Below are positions 15,453 through 24,232 of a stretch of DNA of 64,000 nucleotides, in pieces. The DNA is taken from positions 283,374-347,373 of the forward strand of contig JAJPGY010000023.1 of the NCBI GenBank assembly GCA_021325555.1. Direction: 5' to 3'. The notes beneath the pieces were generated by a model that was not told the origin of the DNA, did not search any database, and saw nothing but the letters and a program-made list of their open reading frames with translations. Position numbers and translations under genes: made by a program. The stretch's first letter is position 1, and the number at the start of each line of letters is the position of its first letter. The DNA comes from Pseudomonadota bacterium. GTDB lineage: Bacteria; Cyanobacteriota; Vampirovibrionia; Obscuribacterales; Obscuribacteraceae.

Positions 15453-17177
15453 CTACGAGCCACGAACACATCTCAGTACGGACATCTCCAGCTTCTCCGT
15501 GAGCTCTTCGATCTCCTCTGTTTGCGCGTCGCTCATCGCCTGCTTGAGAGCGAGCATGAGCTGGCGCACGGCTGACTCCTGCCCGTTGCCGCCGCCGTAT
15601 TTCCGCAGCGCTCGCTCCGCCTCGGAAAGCGTCGACTCGGCCATGATCACCGCCGCCTGCCTTTCCTGCTCGCGCCGCTCCTGCTCAGCATCCAGGCGCG
15701 CCTGCTCGGCCAGCCGCTCCAGTTGCTGGCGGGAAAGCCCGTTGGTTCTCTCCAGCTCGACTGCCCAGGCTTGCCCCGAGCCCAGATCCCTGGCCTTGCA
15801 GGAAAGGATGCCGTCGACATCGACCTCGAAAGTCACCTCTACCTTGGGCACGCCAGCCGGACCGGGGGCGAAGCTCGAGAGGTTGAAGCGAGACAGCGAC
15901 TTGTTGTCGCCGGGATCGTCGGCTTCTCCCTGCACGACGTGGAGATGGATGTTGTGCTGATTATCAGCCGTGGTTGTAAACGTTCGCACGCAGCTGGCGG
16001 GAATGGTGGTGTTGCGGGTGAACAGCTTTTCGTAACGACCGTCGTCCATCTCCACCCCGACGGACATCGGCAGGACGTCCAGAAGCAAAACGTCCTGGAT
16101 CTCGCCGGTGAGAATTCCGCCTTGAATGGCCGCGCCGAGCGCCACGGCCTCGTCCGGGTTGACGTTGCGCAGCGGCTCCTTCTGGAAGAACGTCCTGATG
16201 AACTGCTGCACGGCCGGAATGCGGGTGGTACCGCCGACCATGATTACATGGTCGACCTCATCGGGTCGGAGTTTCGCATCGGAAAGCGCCGTCTGGATGG
16301 GCTTAGCCACCGCCTGCACGAGATCGGCGCTGATGCGGTTGAACTCGGCGCGGGTGAGCGCTGTCTCCAGGTGGAGCGGGCCGCCTTCACCAAAGCCGAT
16401 GAAGGGAAGCTGTATCTCCGAGCGCTCCATGCCGGAAAGCTCGATCTTGGTCTTCTCAGCCGCCTCCTTGAGTCGCTGCCGGATCGCCGGATCGTCGCCC
16501 ATGGGCATGCCGTGCGTTGCCTGAAACCGGGCGCGCACCCACTCGACAATCCGGTTATCGAAGTCGTCGCCGCCCAGCAGGTTGTTCCCGCCGGTCGCCT
16601 TTACGTGGAGGACCTGCTCCGCCATCTCGAGAATGGTGACATCGAAGGTGCCGCCGCCGAAGTCGAATATGACGATGGTCGATTCCTGCTTGAGCGTTTT
16701 GAGCCCGTAGGCGAGCGCGCAAGCGGTGGGCTCGTTGATTATCCGCACCACCTCCAGACCGGCAATCTGGCCGGCGTCGCGCGTGGAGAGCCGCTGCGCG
16801 TCGTCGAAATACGCCGGCACGGTGATGATCGCCTTGCGCACGCTCTCCCCGAGGTGCGCCTCCGCCTGAGCCTTCAGCTTCTGGAGGATGCAGGCGGAGA
16901 TCTGCTCCGGCGAATAGTGGTTGTCGTCCACCGTCACCCAGTAATTGGACCCCATGTGGCGCTTAATCGACTGAATCGTTCGCTCCGGATTCTTTATCGC
17001 CTGTCTCTTGGCGGTGATGCCCACCTGCCGTTCCCCTCGCGCACCCAGGGCGACGATCGACGGTGTGGTTGCCTGCCCCTCGGAATTCGGGATGACGACC
17101 GGCCGCCCACCCTCGATGACCGCCACACAAGAGTTGGTAGTGCCCAGATCTATGCCGATTATCTTCTCTTGGCTCAT
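15453..17177 (-). CDS. dnaK: Hsp70 chaperone DnaK (short C-terminus)
   Basis: The 574-residue Hsp70 has every nucleotide-binding signature: IIGIDLGTTNSCVAVIEGG, FDFGGGTFDVTILE and VIMVGGTTRIPAVQ. The linker DVLLLDVLPMSVGVEM and a substrate-binding beta domain follow. The helical lid is present but ends at MSVLRCVRGS, about 60 residues short of a typical DnaK. It lacks the disordered tail with its acidic terminal motif, so it may be a specialised paralog. No dnaJ or grpE is adjacent, and no CIRCE element is seen upstream. An AGGA ribosome-binding site precedes the ATG at 17177. It is followed at 15 bases by a TPR gene. Confidence 0.92.
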   Translation of the reverse strand: MSQEKIIGIDLGTTNSCVAVIEGGRPVVIPNSEGQATTPSIVALGARGERQVGITAKRQAIKNPERTIQSIKRHMGSNYWVTVDDNHYSPEQISACILQKLKAQAEAHLGESVRKAIITVPAYFDDAQRLSTRDAGQIAGLEVVRIINEPTACALAYGLKTLKQESTIVIFDFGGGTFDVTILEMAEQVLHVKATGGNNLLGGDDFDNRIVEWVRARFQATHGMPMGDDPAIRQRLKEAAEKTKIELSGMERSEIQLPFIGFGEGGPLHLETALTRAEFNRISADLVQAVAKPIQTALSDAKLRPDEVDHVIMVGGTTRIPAVQQFIRTFFQKEPLRNVNPDEAVALGAAIQGGILTGEIQDVLLLDVLPMSVGVEMDDGRYEKLFTRNTTIPASCVRTFTTTADNQHNIHLHVVQGEADDPGDNKSLSRFNLSSFAPGPAGVPKVEVTFEVDVDGILSCKARDLGSGQAWAVELERTNGLSRQQLERLAEQARLDAEQERREQERQAAVIMAESTLSEAERALRKYGGGNGQESAVRQLMLALKQAMSDAQTEEIEELTEKLEMSVLRCVRGS

Positions 17178-17251
17178 GGAATATCTTCCTGCGAAGTGGG
17201 TGGATAAACGAATCGTGCACGACTGACCCGGCCGTGCCCGCTACCGCTTAC

Positions 17252-17267
17252 GCAGACGCCAGTCTGC
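17252..17267. promoter_or_regulatory. Small hairpin in the dnaK leader region
   Basis: GCAGAC and GTCTGC form a perfect 6-bp stem with a 4-base loop, 75 bases upstream of the dnaK start. A TATAAA about 35 bases further upstream (minus strand) could serve as a -10 element, which would place the hairpin in the untranslated leader. The role is unproven. Confidence 0.25.
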
Positions 17268-17309
17268 AAACCCCCGGGTTCAGCAGCTTTATACCCATCC
17301 CATCGGGTT

Positions 17310-18092
17310 CTATTTCTTTAAGTTGCTGAGAAAGAGCCTGAGGTCATACTTGAAGGCATCCGGCATCACCCTGACATCCCCGGAGAACGGATAGCGAAAC
17401 ATGCCGACCAGCGCCAGGTTCAGTCCCAGCACGCTGGTCACGAGCACGGTCATCAGGATCTGGGTGCTGAGGCGCCTGAGACCGAAAAAGTACGTAAATA
17501 CTACGATCACGAAGGCGCCAAAGATAAGGAGTGCCCAGACAATGCCGTCGAAAGAAGCCCTGGCGGTCAGCAGCCGCGTGTGCCGGCTGTCGCCCATCTG
17601 ATCCAGCTCCGAGAGCAACGCAGAGTGGATGTTCTGCTCGTTTGGCGTCGCCGGCTGGAAGCGGGAAACCGTGTCCCAGATCGCGCTCATGATCTCGTGG
17701 GACTTGGGGCTCATCCTGCCGTATGCCATCTCCTTCCATTCGTCGTCGATCATGACGGCGGCATAAGCCGTGCACAGCGTCCGCAATCTGCTTTCCACGG
17801 CCAGCGGCAGCCCTTCCGTCAGGTGGTAGATGTCATGGAGCGCGTTGGCCTCCTGTTCCACGGTGACGCGGGCGCGCTCGAAGGTGTTGAGAGAGTCCAC
17901 CACCATAAAGCCCAGCACGACGGCGTACAGCGTTCCTATTATCGACAGGAAGCACCCCGCCACATCATGATGCAGGGAAAGCTCCTCGTAGCCCGCAAAG
18001 CGCCTGACGACAAGCAGCCCCCCGATTGCCAGACAAAGACCGGCGAGAAACGCCAGGGCAAGAAACCAGTAAGTCCCCAGGTAGGCCGCCAT
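17310..18092 (-). CDS. DUF4239 (bestrophin-like) membrane protein
   Basis: The 260-residue protein has two N-terminal membrane helices (WFLALAFLAGLCLAIGGLLV; AGCFLSIIGTLYAVVLGFMV). The cytoplasmic helical part begins with the DUF4239 hallmark VDSLNTFERARVTVEQEANAL. Two C-terminal helices follow (VWALLIFGAFVIVVFTYFFG; ILMTVLVTSVLGLNLALVGM). DUF4239 proteins are predicted distant relatives of bestrophin channels, but no function is proven. ATG 18092 follows a GGGGGA ribosome-binding site and is preferred to the in-frame GTG at 18107. Confidence 0.8.
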   Translation of the reverse strand: MAAYLGTYWFLALAFLAGLCLAIGGLLVVRRFAGYEELSLHHDVAGCFLSIIGTLYAVVLGFMVVDSLNTFERARVTVEQEANALHDIYHLTEGLPLAVESRLRTLCTAYAAVMIDDEWKEMAYGRMSPKSHEIMSAIWDTVSRFQPATPNEQNIHSALLSELDQMGDSRHTRLLTARASFDGIVWALLIFGAFVIVVFTYFFGLRRLSTQILMTVLVTSVLGLNLALVGMFRYPFSGDVRVMPDAFKYDLRLFLSNLKK

Positions 18093-18158
18093 GCTTTTCC
18101 CCCGCACCTTACCCGACTAATACTAAACCACTGAAAACTCTCCGCCGGCTCGGCGCTG

Positions 18159-19688
18159 TCACTGCCGCTTTGCGGGGGCGGCCGGTGAGTTCTCGATGGA
18201 GATAGCCGGAAAATACGGCCCCAGCAGCTCCCTGCGCCACCACCGTCCGGTCTTGCTTCTCGTGGACGGATCCGTAAAGTGGTAATCGTACATCATCGCA
18301 CGCACGTAACGGGGAGGCTTGTCGGGAAACGGGTTCTTCTCCAGCAGAGCGAGGACATCAGGCGCGCCCTGCAAAAGACGGATCATGAAGTTGACGAACC
18401 AGGGATTCTGCCGGAAATCCGACAGCGCCGCAAACCACATCTGCCAGTCGAGCCGCGGTTGGTGTGGAGCCACCCAGGGCGGGACGCGCCGGGTGTCTCC
18501 GGGCTTGTACTTGAACTCGTATTCCGACCAGCTCTCGGCGTCGTTGCTCCCTTCCACCACAATCTCGTGCCTGGATGTCGTCATTATCGCAAAGAGCCCG
18601 TAGCCGTTCACAATATTGAATGGGGCGATCACGCCGGCGGCAGCATCCACAATGGCGGGAACTCTGTTTAGTCCCAGGAAGGACTCCGCCAGTATCGTCC
18701 CGCTGGCGAAGATGACGACCGCCGCCAGCGTGGTGGCGGCAGCGTGCAGCAGGCGCGGCCGCCGGCCGGGGTCCACCGCTTCCTGGATTCGCCTGGCGAG
18801 AGCCCCCGGCAGCACTCGCCTGACCAGGCGATCGTCCAACAGAAGCAGGCACAGCACGACGGTTAGCAGGTTGAAGAAACAGTAATTGCCGGTTGCGGCG
18901 ATAAGCAGTTGAAGGAAAATCGTGAGCGCCGCGGCGCCCAGCCGGAAGCGCCCTGGTGCGAAGATGAACCACGGCGCAATAAGCTCGATTACGAAGGTGC
19001 AGGCGGCGCAGAACTTCTGGAACGCCATCGGCAGAAGCTCCACATACCAGGCGAGCGGGGTAGGCAGCGGCTGCGTGTACCAGTGATAGCTGAGCGCGGT
19101 CAGATCGCGCCATACCGGGTCGCCGCTCAGAAGCTTAACCGCCCCCGACATGAACATGACGCGGAACAGCAGCCACCAGAAAAGCCAGCGAATGATTGCC
19201 GAGGGCGGAGGTTGGCTGCCCGGTTTGGCCCTGCCCCAGTGCGGCTCGAGAATCACCCAGGGCGGGAAGAAAATGGACAGAAAGCCGGCTTCCAGCAATA
19301 GCGCGTCCCACTGGAACTGCATGAAGGTGCGACCGACCACCACCAGCGAGAGGTAGAGCACGTATAAAAGGGCAAGCGAAGGCGCGGTGAGCACACCGAG
19401 CACCACCAGCAGTGCCAGGCAGACTCCGGCGGCGGCGAGGAGCTGCAGAAACTGATCGCTGGCGTTGAACCATGCCAGGGTCGGACACAACCAGTAGCTC
19501 AAAGCACCGGCGGTGACCTTGAGACCCTGGAGGAAAGCCTCGGTAGGAAGGATGCCGTTTCGTCCGATAAGGCCCGGGATCTGCGGCCAGAACGAGGCGA
19601 AGGCCAGCAGATAGACTATCCCCATCATCCGCAAAAACAGCCAGCGGGAAAGCGCGTAGGTGGGCTTTTTCTCTTGCGCCGGATCCAT
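18159..19688 (-). CDS. Lipase maturation factor (LMF1-like) family membrane protein
   Basis: This 509-residue polytopic protein begins with YALSRWLFLRMMGIVYLLAF. It carries the family block MQFQWDALLLEAGFLSIFF and a C-terminal soluble part with YEFKYKPGDTRRVPPWVAPH, QPRLDWQMWFAAL, and the end motif WWRRELLGPYFP. In animals LMF1 helps fold lipases in the ER. In bacteria the role is unknown, but many genomes encode it. It starts 7 bases after the upstream HAD phosphatase gene ends, indicating an operon with that exported phosphatase. Confidence 0.88.
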   Translation of the reverse strand: MDPAQEKKPTYALSRWLFLRMMGIVYLLAFASFWPQIPGLIGRNGILPTEAFLQGLKVTAGALSYWLCPTLAWFNASDQFLQLLAAAGVCLALLVVLGVLTAPSLALLYVLYLSLVVVGRTFMQFQWDALLLEAGFLSIFFPPWVILEPHWGRAKPGSQPPPSAIIRWLFWWLLFRVMFMSGAVKLLSGDPVWRDLTALSYHWYTQPLPTPLAWYVELLPMAFQKFCAACTFVIELIAPWFIFAPGRFRLGAAALTIFLQLLIAATGNYCFFNLLTVVLCLLLLDDRLVRRVLPGALARRIQEAVDPGRRPRLLHAAATTLAAVVIFASGTILAESFLGLNRVPAIVDAAAGVIAPFNIVNGYGLFAIMTTSRHEIVVEGSNDAESWSEYEFKYKPGDTRRVPPWVAPHQPRLDWQMWFAALSDFRQNPWFVNFMIRLLQGAPDVLALLEKNPFPDKPPRYVRAMMYDYHFTDPSTRSKTGRWWRRELLGPYFPAISIENSPAAPAKRQ

Positions 19689-19695
19689 AAACGGA

Positions 19696-20364
19696 TTATC
19701 TGTTGAAATACATGCGGTTGGGCACTTTCTCGCAGTCCTGCGCGTAGCCGCCCGCGAGGTCCGAGTACTGATCGCCGAGGTTCACGACAATCGTGAAGCC
19801 CATCTCCTCGATCTGCTTGCGGAACCTGGTTTTCAATGCCTCATGGGTGTCGTGGTTGCCATCAGGGCGCATGAAAAGGCCGTCATAACTTATGCCCTCC
19901 CTGAGGAGGTTGGCTATCGTGCTTCCCCGCATGCTCTCACCGCGGGTGGTGACCAGAAAGATTGCGAAGCCCCGGCCGCGAGCCCAGGCCAGGAATTCCC
20001 TGGTTGACCGGAAAGCCGGTGACTTTTCCTTGCTCACCCATTCGGCCCATTTGCCGTGCTCGAAAATCGGATTCGCCTTATCGAACTCCCGGTTGTCAAA
20101 AAGCGTTTCGTCAAGATCAGAGACTACGGCGCGGTGCGCAATGTTCACGTGCGTCTGGCAGTAGCGTTTTGCCTGGGCAATGGCATCTCGAAATTCGTTG
20201 CGGTACTGGCTCGTGTGGCTGAACTTAATGCCGTCGATGTTGTTGTAACCGGGATCTGTTGCCGGCACTGTGACCGTGCTGCACGGACACGCCATTGCCA
20301 GACCGCAGAGCACAAAGGAAAAGACGAGCGCCGGCACCGCCGTGCGAAAGGAAAGGGTTGCCAT
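19696..20364 (-). CDS. Secreted HAD-superfamily acid phosphatase (class B / subfamily IIIB type)
   Basis: The 222-residue protein has a signal peptide (ALVFSFVLCGLAMA) and the HAD motif I VSDLDETLFDN with catalytic D83 and D85. Motif II (FLVTTRG) and the acidic GDQYSDLAGG motif near the C-terminus follow. This is the acid phosphatase family that includes plant vegetative storage proteins and lipoprotein e(P4), which dephosphorylate nucleotides or small phosphomonoesters outside the cytoplasm. The first gene of a probable two-gene operon with the lipase maturation factor. A Cys cluster (ACPCS) at the cleavage region could allow lipidation. Confidence 0.87.
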   Translation of the reverse strand: MATLSFRTAVPALVFSFVLCGLAMACPCSTVTVPATDPGYNNIDGIKFSHTSQYRNEFRDAIAQAKRYCQTHVNIAHRAVVSDLDETLFDNREFDKANPIFEHGKWAEWVSKEKSPAFRSTREFLAWARGRGFAIFLVTTRGESMRGSTIANLLREGISYDGLFMRPDGNHDTHEALKTRFRKQIEEMGFTIVVNLGDQYSDLAGGYAQDCEKVPNRMYFNR

Positions 20365-20476
20365 AGATTCACCAGCCGCATAAGAAAATTGCCGTCACAG
20401 TGTACTTCAACCAGGGCAGGCAGAGGTTTCTGCCTATACGTATATTCCCCACCTGAACCGGCCGTACCAGAGAAAT

Positions 20477-22006
20477 TTAATTGTCCGCCCGCCCGCTTGC
20501 AATCGCCTGAGCCAGCCTGGCGATGCCATCCTCAATCTGCCCGCCGGTAAGACCTGCGTAATTAAGCAAGAACTCCCCGCTCGGGCTCTCTGCGAGGTAG
20601 AACTGCCGCGTCCGGGAAAGACCCACCCCGAGCGCTCTCGCCTTCTCCACTACCTGCTCCTCGTCAGTCACGCCCTTGAAACGGACGAGAACGTTGATGC
20701 CGGCATTGTCACCCATGATCGAAACGCGCTCGCCGAAATGCCCCTTGAGCGCATCCACCACCGCCCGCCGGCGGGTCTCATAGAGCGCCCGCATGCGGCG
20801 AATGTGCCGCTCAAGATGACCGAGCCGGATGAAATCGGCCAGAACCTGTTGCTCGAGCAACGGGGAATGCCTGTCGGCCAGCCACTTCGCGCGGGCAAAC
20901 ACCTCGCTCAAGCGCGCGGGCACGACCAGGTAACCAAGTCGCAACGCCGGAAAGAGGACCTTGGAGAAGGTTCCTATGTATATGACGGACTCGCCTTTGT
21001 CCAGACCGGCAAGCGCCGGCGCCGGGCGTCCTTTGTAGCGGTACTCGCTGTCGTAATCGTCCTCGATTATGTACGCGCCGGAAGCCTGCGCCCAGGACAG
21101 CAGCTCCAGGCGCCGGGGAAGCGAGAGAACGACGCCGGTGGGAAATTGATGGGAGGGGGTGACGTACGCGAGCTTCAACCCGCGCGCGGACGCCGCTTTG
21201 AGCTTCTCGACGATGAGGCCGGCGGAGTCGACAGGAACCGATATGAGCTGAGCGCCCTGCACTTCAAAGGCCTTTTTTGCGCCTATGTAGCCGGGCTCCT
21301 CCAGCGCGACGGCATCGCCGCGGTCCACGAGCACGCGGGCGACCAGGTCGATCGCCTGCTGTGATCCGTTCACAACAATGATCTGCTCCGGCTCGCAGCT
21401 CACCGCCCGCGCCTTGCCCAGGTAGGCCGCTATAGCCTCGCGCAGGGGGCCGTAGCCCCGCGAGTTGCCGGGGCAATCGAGCAAAGAGAGATTTCGCCGC
21501 CGGCAATGCTCGTTCATCAACTGCATCCACTGCCGCATGGGAAAGTGATCCATTGCCGGACGTCCAAAGGAAAATTGGATCTCGGGCTCCTGCTCGTCAA
21601 ATGACATCCACTCGCCACCGCGCAGGTGGGCACCGTACCGCGACAGCCTTTTACCGGCCAACCGCCGGCCGGCGCCGGACTGTCCGGCGGCGCCGCGTCC
21701 CCGGGCGGGTTCCCGCGCGCCCGGCGCCCGCAAGAGCTCCTCGGGCAGGTGGCGGGTCACGAAGGTGCCCGAGCCCCTGGAGGCTTGCAGGTAGCCCTCG
21801 CTGAGCAGGTAGTCGTAGGCCAGAGTGACGGTGATCCGTGAGATGCCCAGATCCCGGGCCAGAAGTCTGGTCGAGGGCAGCCGCTGCCCGGACTTCAAGC
21901 GTCCGGAAAGAACGGCCCGCCTTATCTCCTCGTACAGTTGCCGGTGCAGCGGGATCTTGGATTGGCTATCTAAACTGACCGGAAAGTCCACGACATTTCC
22001 ATCCAA
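20477..22006 (-). CDS. MocR/PdxR-family transcriptional regulator (GntR HTH + aminotransferase-like)
   Basis: The 509-residue regulator has an N-terminal winged helix of GntR type (LHRQLYEEIRRAVLSGRLKS, GQRLPSTRLLARDLGISR). A linker leads to a fold-type I aminotransferase-like domain with NGSQQAIDLVARVLVDRG, IIEDDYDSEYRY and the PLP-Lys motif YIGTFSKVLFPALRLGY. MocR/PdxR proteins sense PLP, amino acids or GABA-like ligands and often regulate a divergent gene. Here the divergent neighbour is the small secreted protein at 22116, and palindromic sites lie between them. Confidence 0.92.
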   Translation of the reverse strand: MDGNVVDFPVSLDSQSKIPLHRQLYEEIRRAVLSGRLKSGQRLPSTRLLARDLGISRITVTLAYDYLLSEGYLQASRGSGTFVTRHLPEELLRAPGAREPARGRGAAGQSGAGRRLAGKRLSRYGAHLRGGEWMSFDEQEPEIQFSFGRPAMDHFPMRQWMQLMNEHCRRRNLSLLDCPGNSRGYGPLREAIAAYLGKARAVSCEPEQIIVVNGSQQAIDLVARVLVDRGDAVALEEPGYIGAKKAFEVQGAQLISVPVDSAGLIVEKLKAASARGLKLAYVTPSHQFPTGVVLSLPRRLELLSWAQASGAYIIEDDYDSEYRYKGRPAPALAGLDKGESVIYIGTFSKVLFPALRLGYLVVPARLSEVFARAKWLADRHSPLLEQQVLADFIRLGHLERHIRRMRALYETRRRAVVDALKGHFGERVSIMGDNAGINVLVRFKGVTDEEQVVEKARALGVGLSRTRQFYLAESPSGEFLLNYAGLTGGQIEDGIARLAQAIASGRADN

Positions 22007-22015
22007 TTTTATTAA

Positions 22016-22050
22016 AAGTGGACTTATAGTAAATCACGCAAGTGGCACTT
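22016..22050. promoter_or_regulatory. Candidate MocR/PdxR operator (two half-site copies)
   Basis: AAGTGGCACTT at 22040-22050 is a perfect 5-bp-arm palindrome. AAGTGGACTT at 22016-22025 is a second, imperfect copy in the same orientation, 24 bases away. Both lie between the start of the MocR-type regulator (22006) and the divergent small gene. MocR proteins usually bind direct repeats next to their own gene, so autoregulation is likely. Confidence 0.45.
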
Positions 22051-22115
22051 TTGTCACGTCCAATTTAATGCTAACTTGTGGGCGTGTTTGAGGAAACCCT
22101 GGTCAGGTGGTGATT

Positions 22116-22442
22116 ATGGCTACGTTAAAGCAGATGCGTCTGGTCACGACGATTGCAATCCTGGCAGCCCTGACGGTTCAGGCATTACCGGCGAAAGCGG
22201 TCGTTTACGACGCCGGGGCGGTGAGGCTGCTGCAGGCTCGCTACGAAGGGCTGAAGTCGAAAGAGTACAATCTGCTCCTCGACTACGATGAGGTTCAAAA
22301 GCAGATCGACTACTTGAAGAGGAAGAACGACCGCAGCCTGGACCGGAGAATCGATGACCTTTATCGCATGCTCGATGCGAAGTACGCGGATCTTCAGCGG
22401 CTTCGCATGGACCTGCGCGATGTCGAATTGAAGCTTATGTGA
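22116..22442 (+). CDS. Small secreted coiled-coil protein
   Basis: The protein (about 108 residues) has a signal peptide (LVTTIAILAALTVQALPAKA), then a charged heptad-like helix (RYEGLKSKEYNLLLDYDEVQ, DDLYRMLDAKYADLQRLRMD). It is predicted to be a periplasmic coiled coil. The ATG at 22116 has an AGGTGG ribosome-binding site, better than the in-frame GTG at 22107. It is divergent from the MocR gene and its last 8 bases overlap the convergent LPPRKK copy 2. No family is recognised. Confidence 0.65.
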   Translation: MATLKQMRLVTTIAILAALTVQALPAKAVVYDAGAVRLLQARYEGLKSKEYNLLLDYDEVQKQIDYLKRKNDRSLDRRIDDLYRMLDAKYADLQRLRMDLRDVELKLM

Positions 22443-23199
22443 CCCCCTTCTCCTTTTCTTTCACTATCTCACGGAGCTTCTTTCGCAGCTTCTCGACTTC
22501 CTTCAGCTCGTCCTCGATGCTCTTGCAGTGCATGGCGATCGCTTGGCCGTCATAAGGACCGGATTTCGTGAGATCGACGAGCTTTTGATAATGAAACTCG
22601 CCGTTGCGCATCATCGCGTCAATCTGCTTCATGACAGGCGCAGCCGCCTGCTCTTTGTCGTCGGGAAAGAGGACGCCGTCGAACTCCTCCTCCACCATCG
22701 GAAAAAGCTGCGAGAGAATCCCCATATAGTGGTCCACCCATTTCTTGCGTGGCGGCAGGCACTCGCCCACATTCACGTTGATGGGGATATAAATGATCGT
22801 CCCCCCGATCACATCGGGCTCTTCAACCAGATTCGCCTCCTGTCTGGTACACTCGCCGTAAAGCTCGGCGTCGGTGCGGCGCAGCTTGTGAAGGGCCTCG
22901 CCGGCTGATTTAAGACCGATCAAGGCGGACTTCACGGTCTTCTGTACTCCGCCCTGCAAGGTAGTGGTACTCCCGGCGGTGCCGGAAGCGGGCGCGGCGG
23001 GGGCAGGCGGTTGACTCTTCGTTGACTGATCCTGGGCGCCGGAGCCGGAGAAAGCGGTGCTGGCTGCCAGCATAACCACCAGAGAGGCGATCACGGGAGC
23101 AATCACCCCCCTGCGACTGGCCGCCTTCGGAACCGGCACGGCCTCGACAGTCCCTTGGCAAGCGGATACGACCGCCGAATCTTTCCTGACCTTCACCAT
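22435..23199 (-). CDS. Membrane-anchored/secreted helical protein, LPPRKK family, copy 2
   Basis: Starting at ATG 23199 after AGGAGG, the 254-residue protein has a 30-residue cytoplasmic head. One hydrophobic segment (GVIAPVIASLVVMLAASTAF), a Ser/Pro/Ala linker with a GST motif, and a helical domain follow. KLRR at 105-108, LPPRKK at 148-153 and a highly charged C-terminal helix (ELKEVEKLRKKLREIVKEKE) match copy 1 at 3913-4713 in order and spacing. No known domain. The in-frame extension up to 23385 is not supported, because it would run through the intergenic region before the FAH gene. Confidence 0.7.
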   Translation of the reverse strand: MVKVRKDSAVVSACQGTVEAVPVPKAASRRGVIAPVIASLVVMLAASTAFSGSGAQDQSTKSQPPAPAAPASGTAGSTTTLQGGVQKTVKSALIGLKSAGEALHKLRRTDAELYGECTRQEANLVEEPDVIGGTIIYIPINVNVGECLPPRKKWVDHYMGILSQLFPMVEEEFDGVLFPDDKEQAAAPVMKQIDAMMRNGEFHYQKLVDLTKSGPYDGQAIAMHCKSIEDELKEVEKLRKKLREIVKEKEKGVT

Positions 23200-23383
23200 G
23201 GCGCTTCCTCCTGACCACCTTACGCAAAGCCGGCAGCCGTCCGGCGGCTCGGGCTCCGGCCGGCATTGCTGGCGTTGTCCATTGTACGCGCTTGCTGTCC
23301 CGGTGGCTTCCGGTGTGGGATAATGATTCGCCTGTCCGGCGCGGCGTTGCGCGCCCTCCATCAGTGCAGCGAGGTTAACGCTC

Positions 23384-24232
23384 ATGCTCTTTCAAAGATC
23401 CGTCCCCCTGGTTAACTTGTTCGGCACCGAGGTGCCCGAGCCGCGATTCTTGATGGATTTTCTCGGCTTCGAAAAACACCTCGTGCAGATTCGCGCCAAA
23501 AGAGGGGCTCAGATCTGGCCTGGCTGGTACGACCATGCCGCCTACTACGCAGTCGATCTGCCGCCCGAGAAGCTGTATGGGCCCGGGGAGGAAGTGACGA
23601 TTCCGTCTTTTGTCAAAGCGCCCGACTATGAGTTCGAGATCGCTTGCCTGATCGGCAAAACCGCGAAGGTGACCACTCACGAAGAAGCCATGAAGCTGTT
23701 CGCCGACCATTGCTACCTGACCATCCTCAACGACTGGTCGGCCCGCGATATTCAGAAGAAGGACATGGAAGGGCTGGGTCCGACTAACAGCAAGTTCGTG
23801 CTCGGCAAAAGCATCGGTCCGGCCATCGTGCCCGTCTCCAAATTCAAGCTCGACGACAACGGCGTCATGGATATGGAGATGATTCTCAAAGTCAACGGGC
23901 AGGAGCGCAGCAGGTCCAACTACAACACGCTCTACCACACGCACCCGACCACGCAGAAGCGCGCGGCCTGGAGCTTCCCACGCATCATGGCCTGGCTCGG
24001 CCAGCAGAACATCACCCTCTACGAGGGCTACATCCTGGGCTCGGGCACGGTCGGAAATGGCTGCATCGCCGAGTTTTGCGCTAAGATCGATCCCAAGACA
24101 GGCGATGTGATCGAACCGGCAACCTATCCCTGGCTGAAGGAAGGCGACGTGGTGACCATGGAAGCCCAGGGCATAGGCGTTCTGGAGAATAAGGTGCGCA
24201 TTCCGAGTGGAGAGTATGCTCAAGTTAAGTGA
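23384..24232 (+). CDS. Fumarylacetoacetate hydrolase (FAH) family protein
   Basis: The 282-residue protein shows the FAH fold: PSFVKAPDYEFEIACLIGK, LNDWSARDIQKKDMEGLGPT, KSIGPAIVPVSKF and the metal-site and GSGTVGNGC motifs. Sequence details such as NSKFVLGKSIG and SARDIQ are near true fumarylacetoacetases, which cleave fumarylacetoacetate to fumarate and acetoacetate in tyrosine catabolism. Other FAH members act on oxaloacetate or acylpyruvates. No homogentisate dioxygenase is adjacent. It overlaps the next gene by 17 bases, suggesting coupled expression with a PRTase-like protein. Confidence 0.85.
   Translation: MLFQRSVPLVNLFGTEVPEPRFLMDFLGFEKHLVQIRAKRGAQIWPGWYDHAAYYAVDLPPEKLYGPGEEVTIPSFVKAPDYEFEIACLIGKTAKVTTHEEAMKLFADHCYLTILNDWSARDIQKKDMEGLGPTNSKFVLGKSIGPAIVPVSKFKLDDNGVMDMEMILKVNGQERSRSNYNTLYHTHPTTQKRAAWSFPRIMAWLGQQNITLYEGYILGSGTVGNGCIAEFCAKIDPKTGDVIEPATYPWLKEGDVVTMEAQGIGVLENKVRIPSGEYAQVK

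Noticed and set aside
15723..17207. Long open frame antisense to dnaK
   Set aside because: The sense strand carries complete DnaK motifs. Long antisense frames are common in high-GC coding DNA, and this one shows no recognisable domain.
17178..17309. CIRCE/HrcA operator upstream of dnaK
   Set aside because: The TTAGCACTC-N9-GAGTGCTAA inverted repeat is absent. Only a small 6-bp hairpin is seen.
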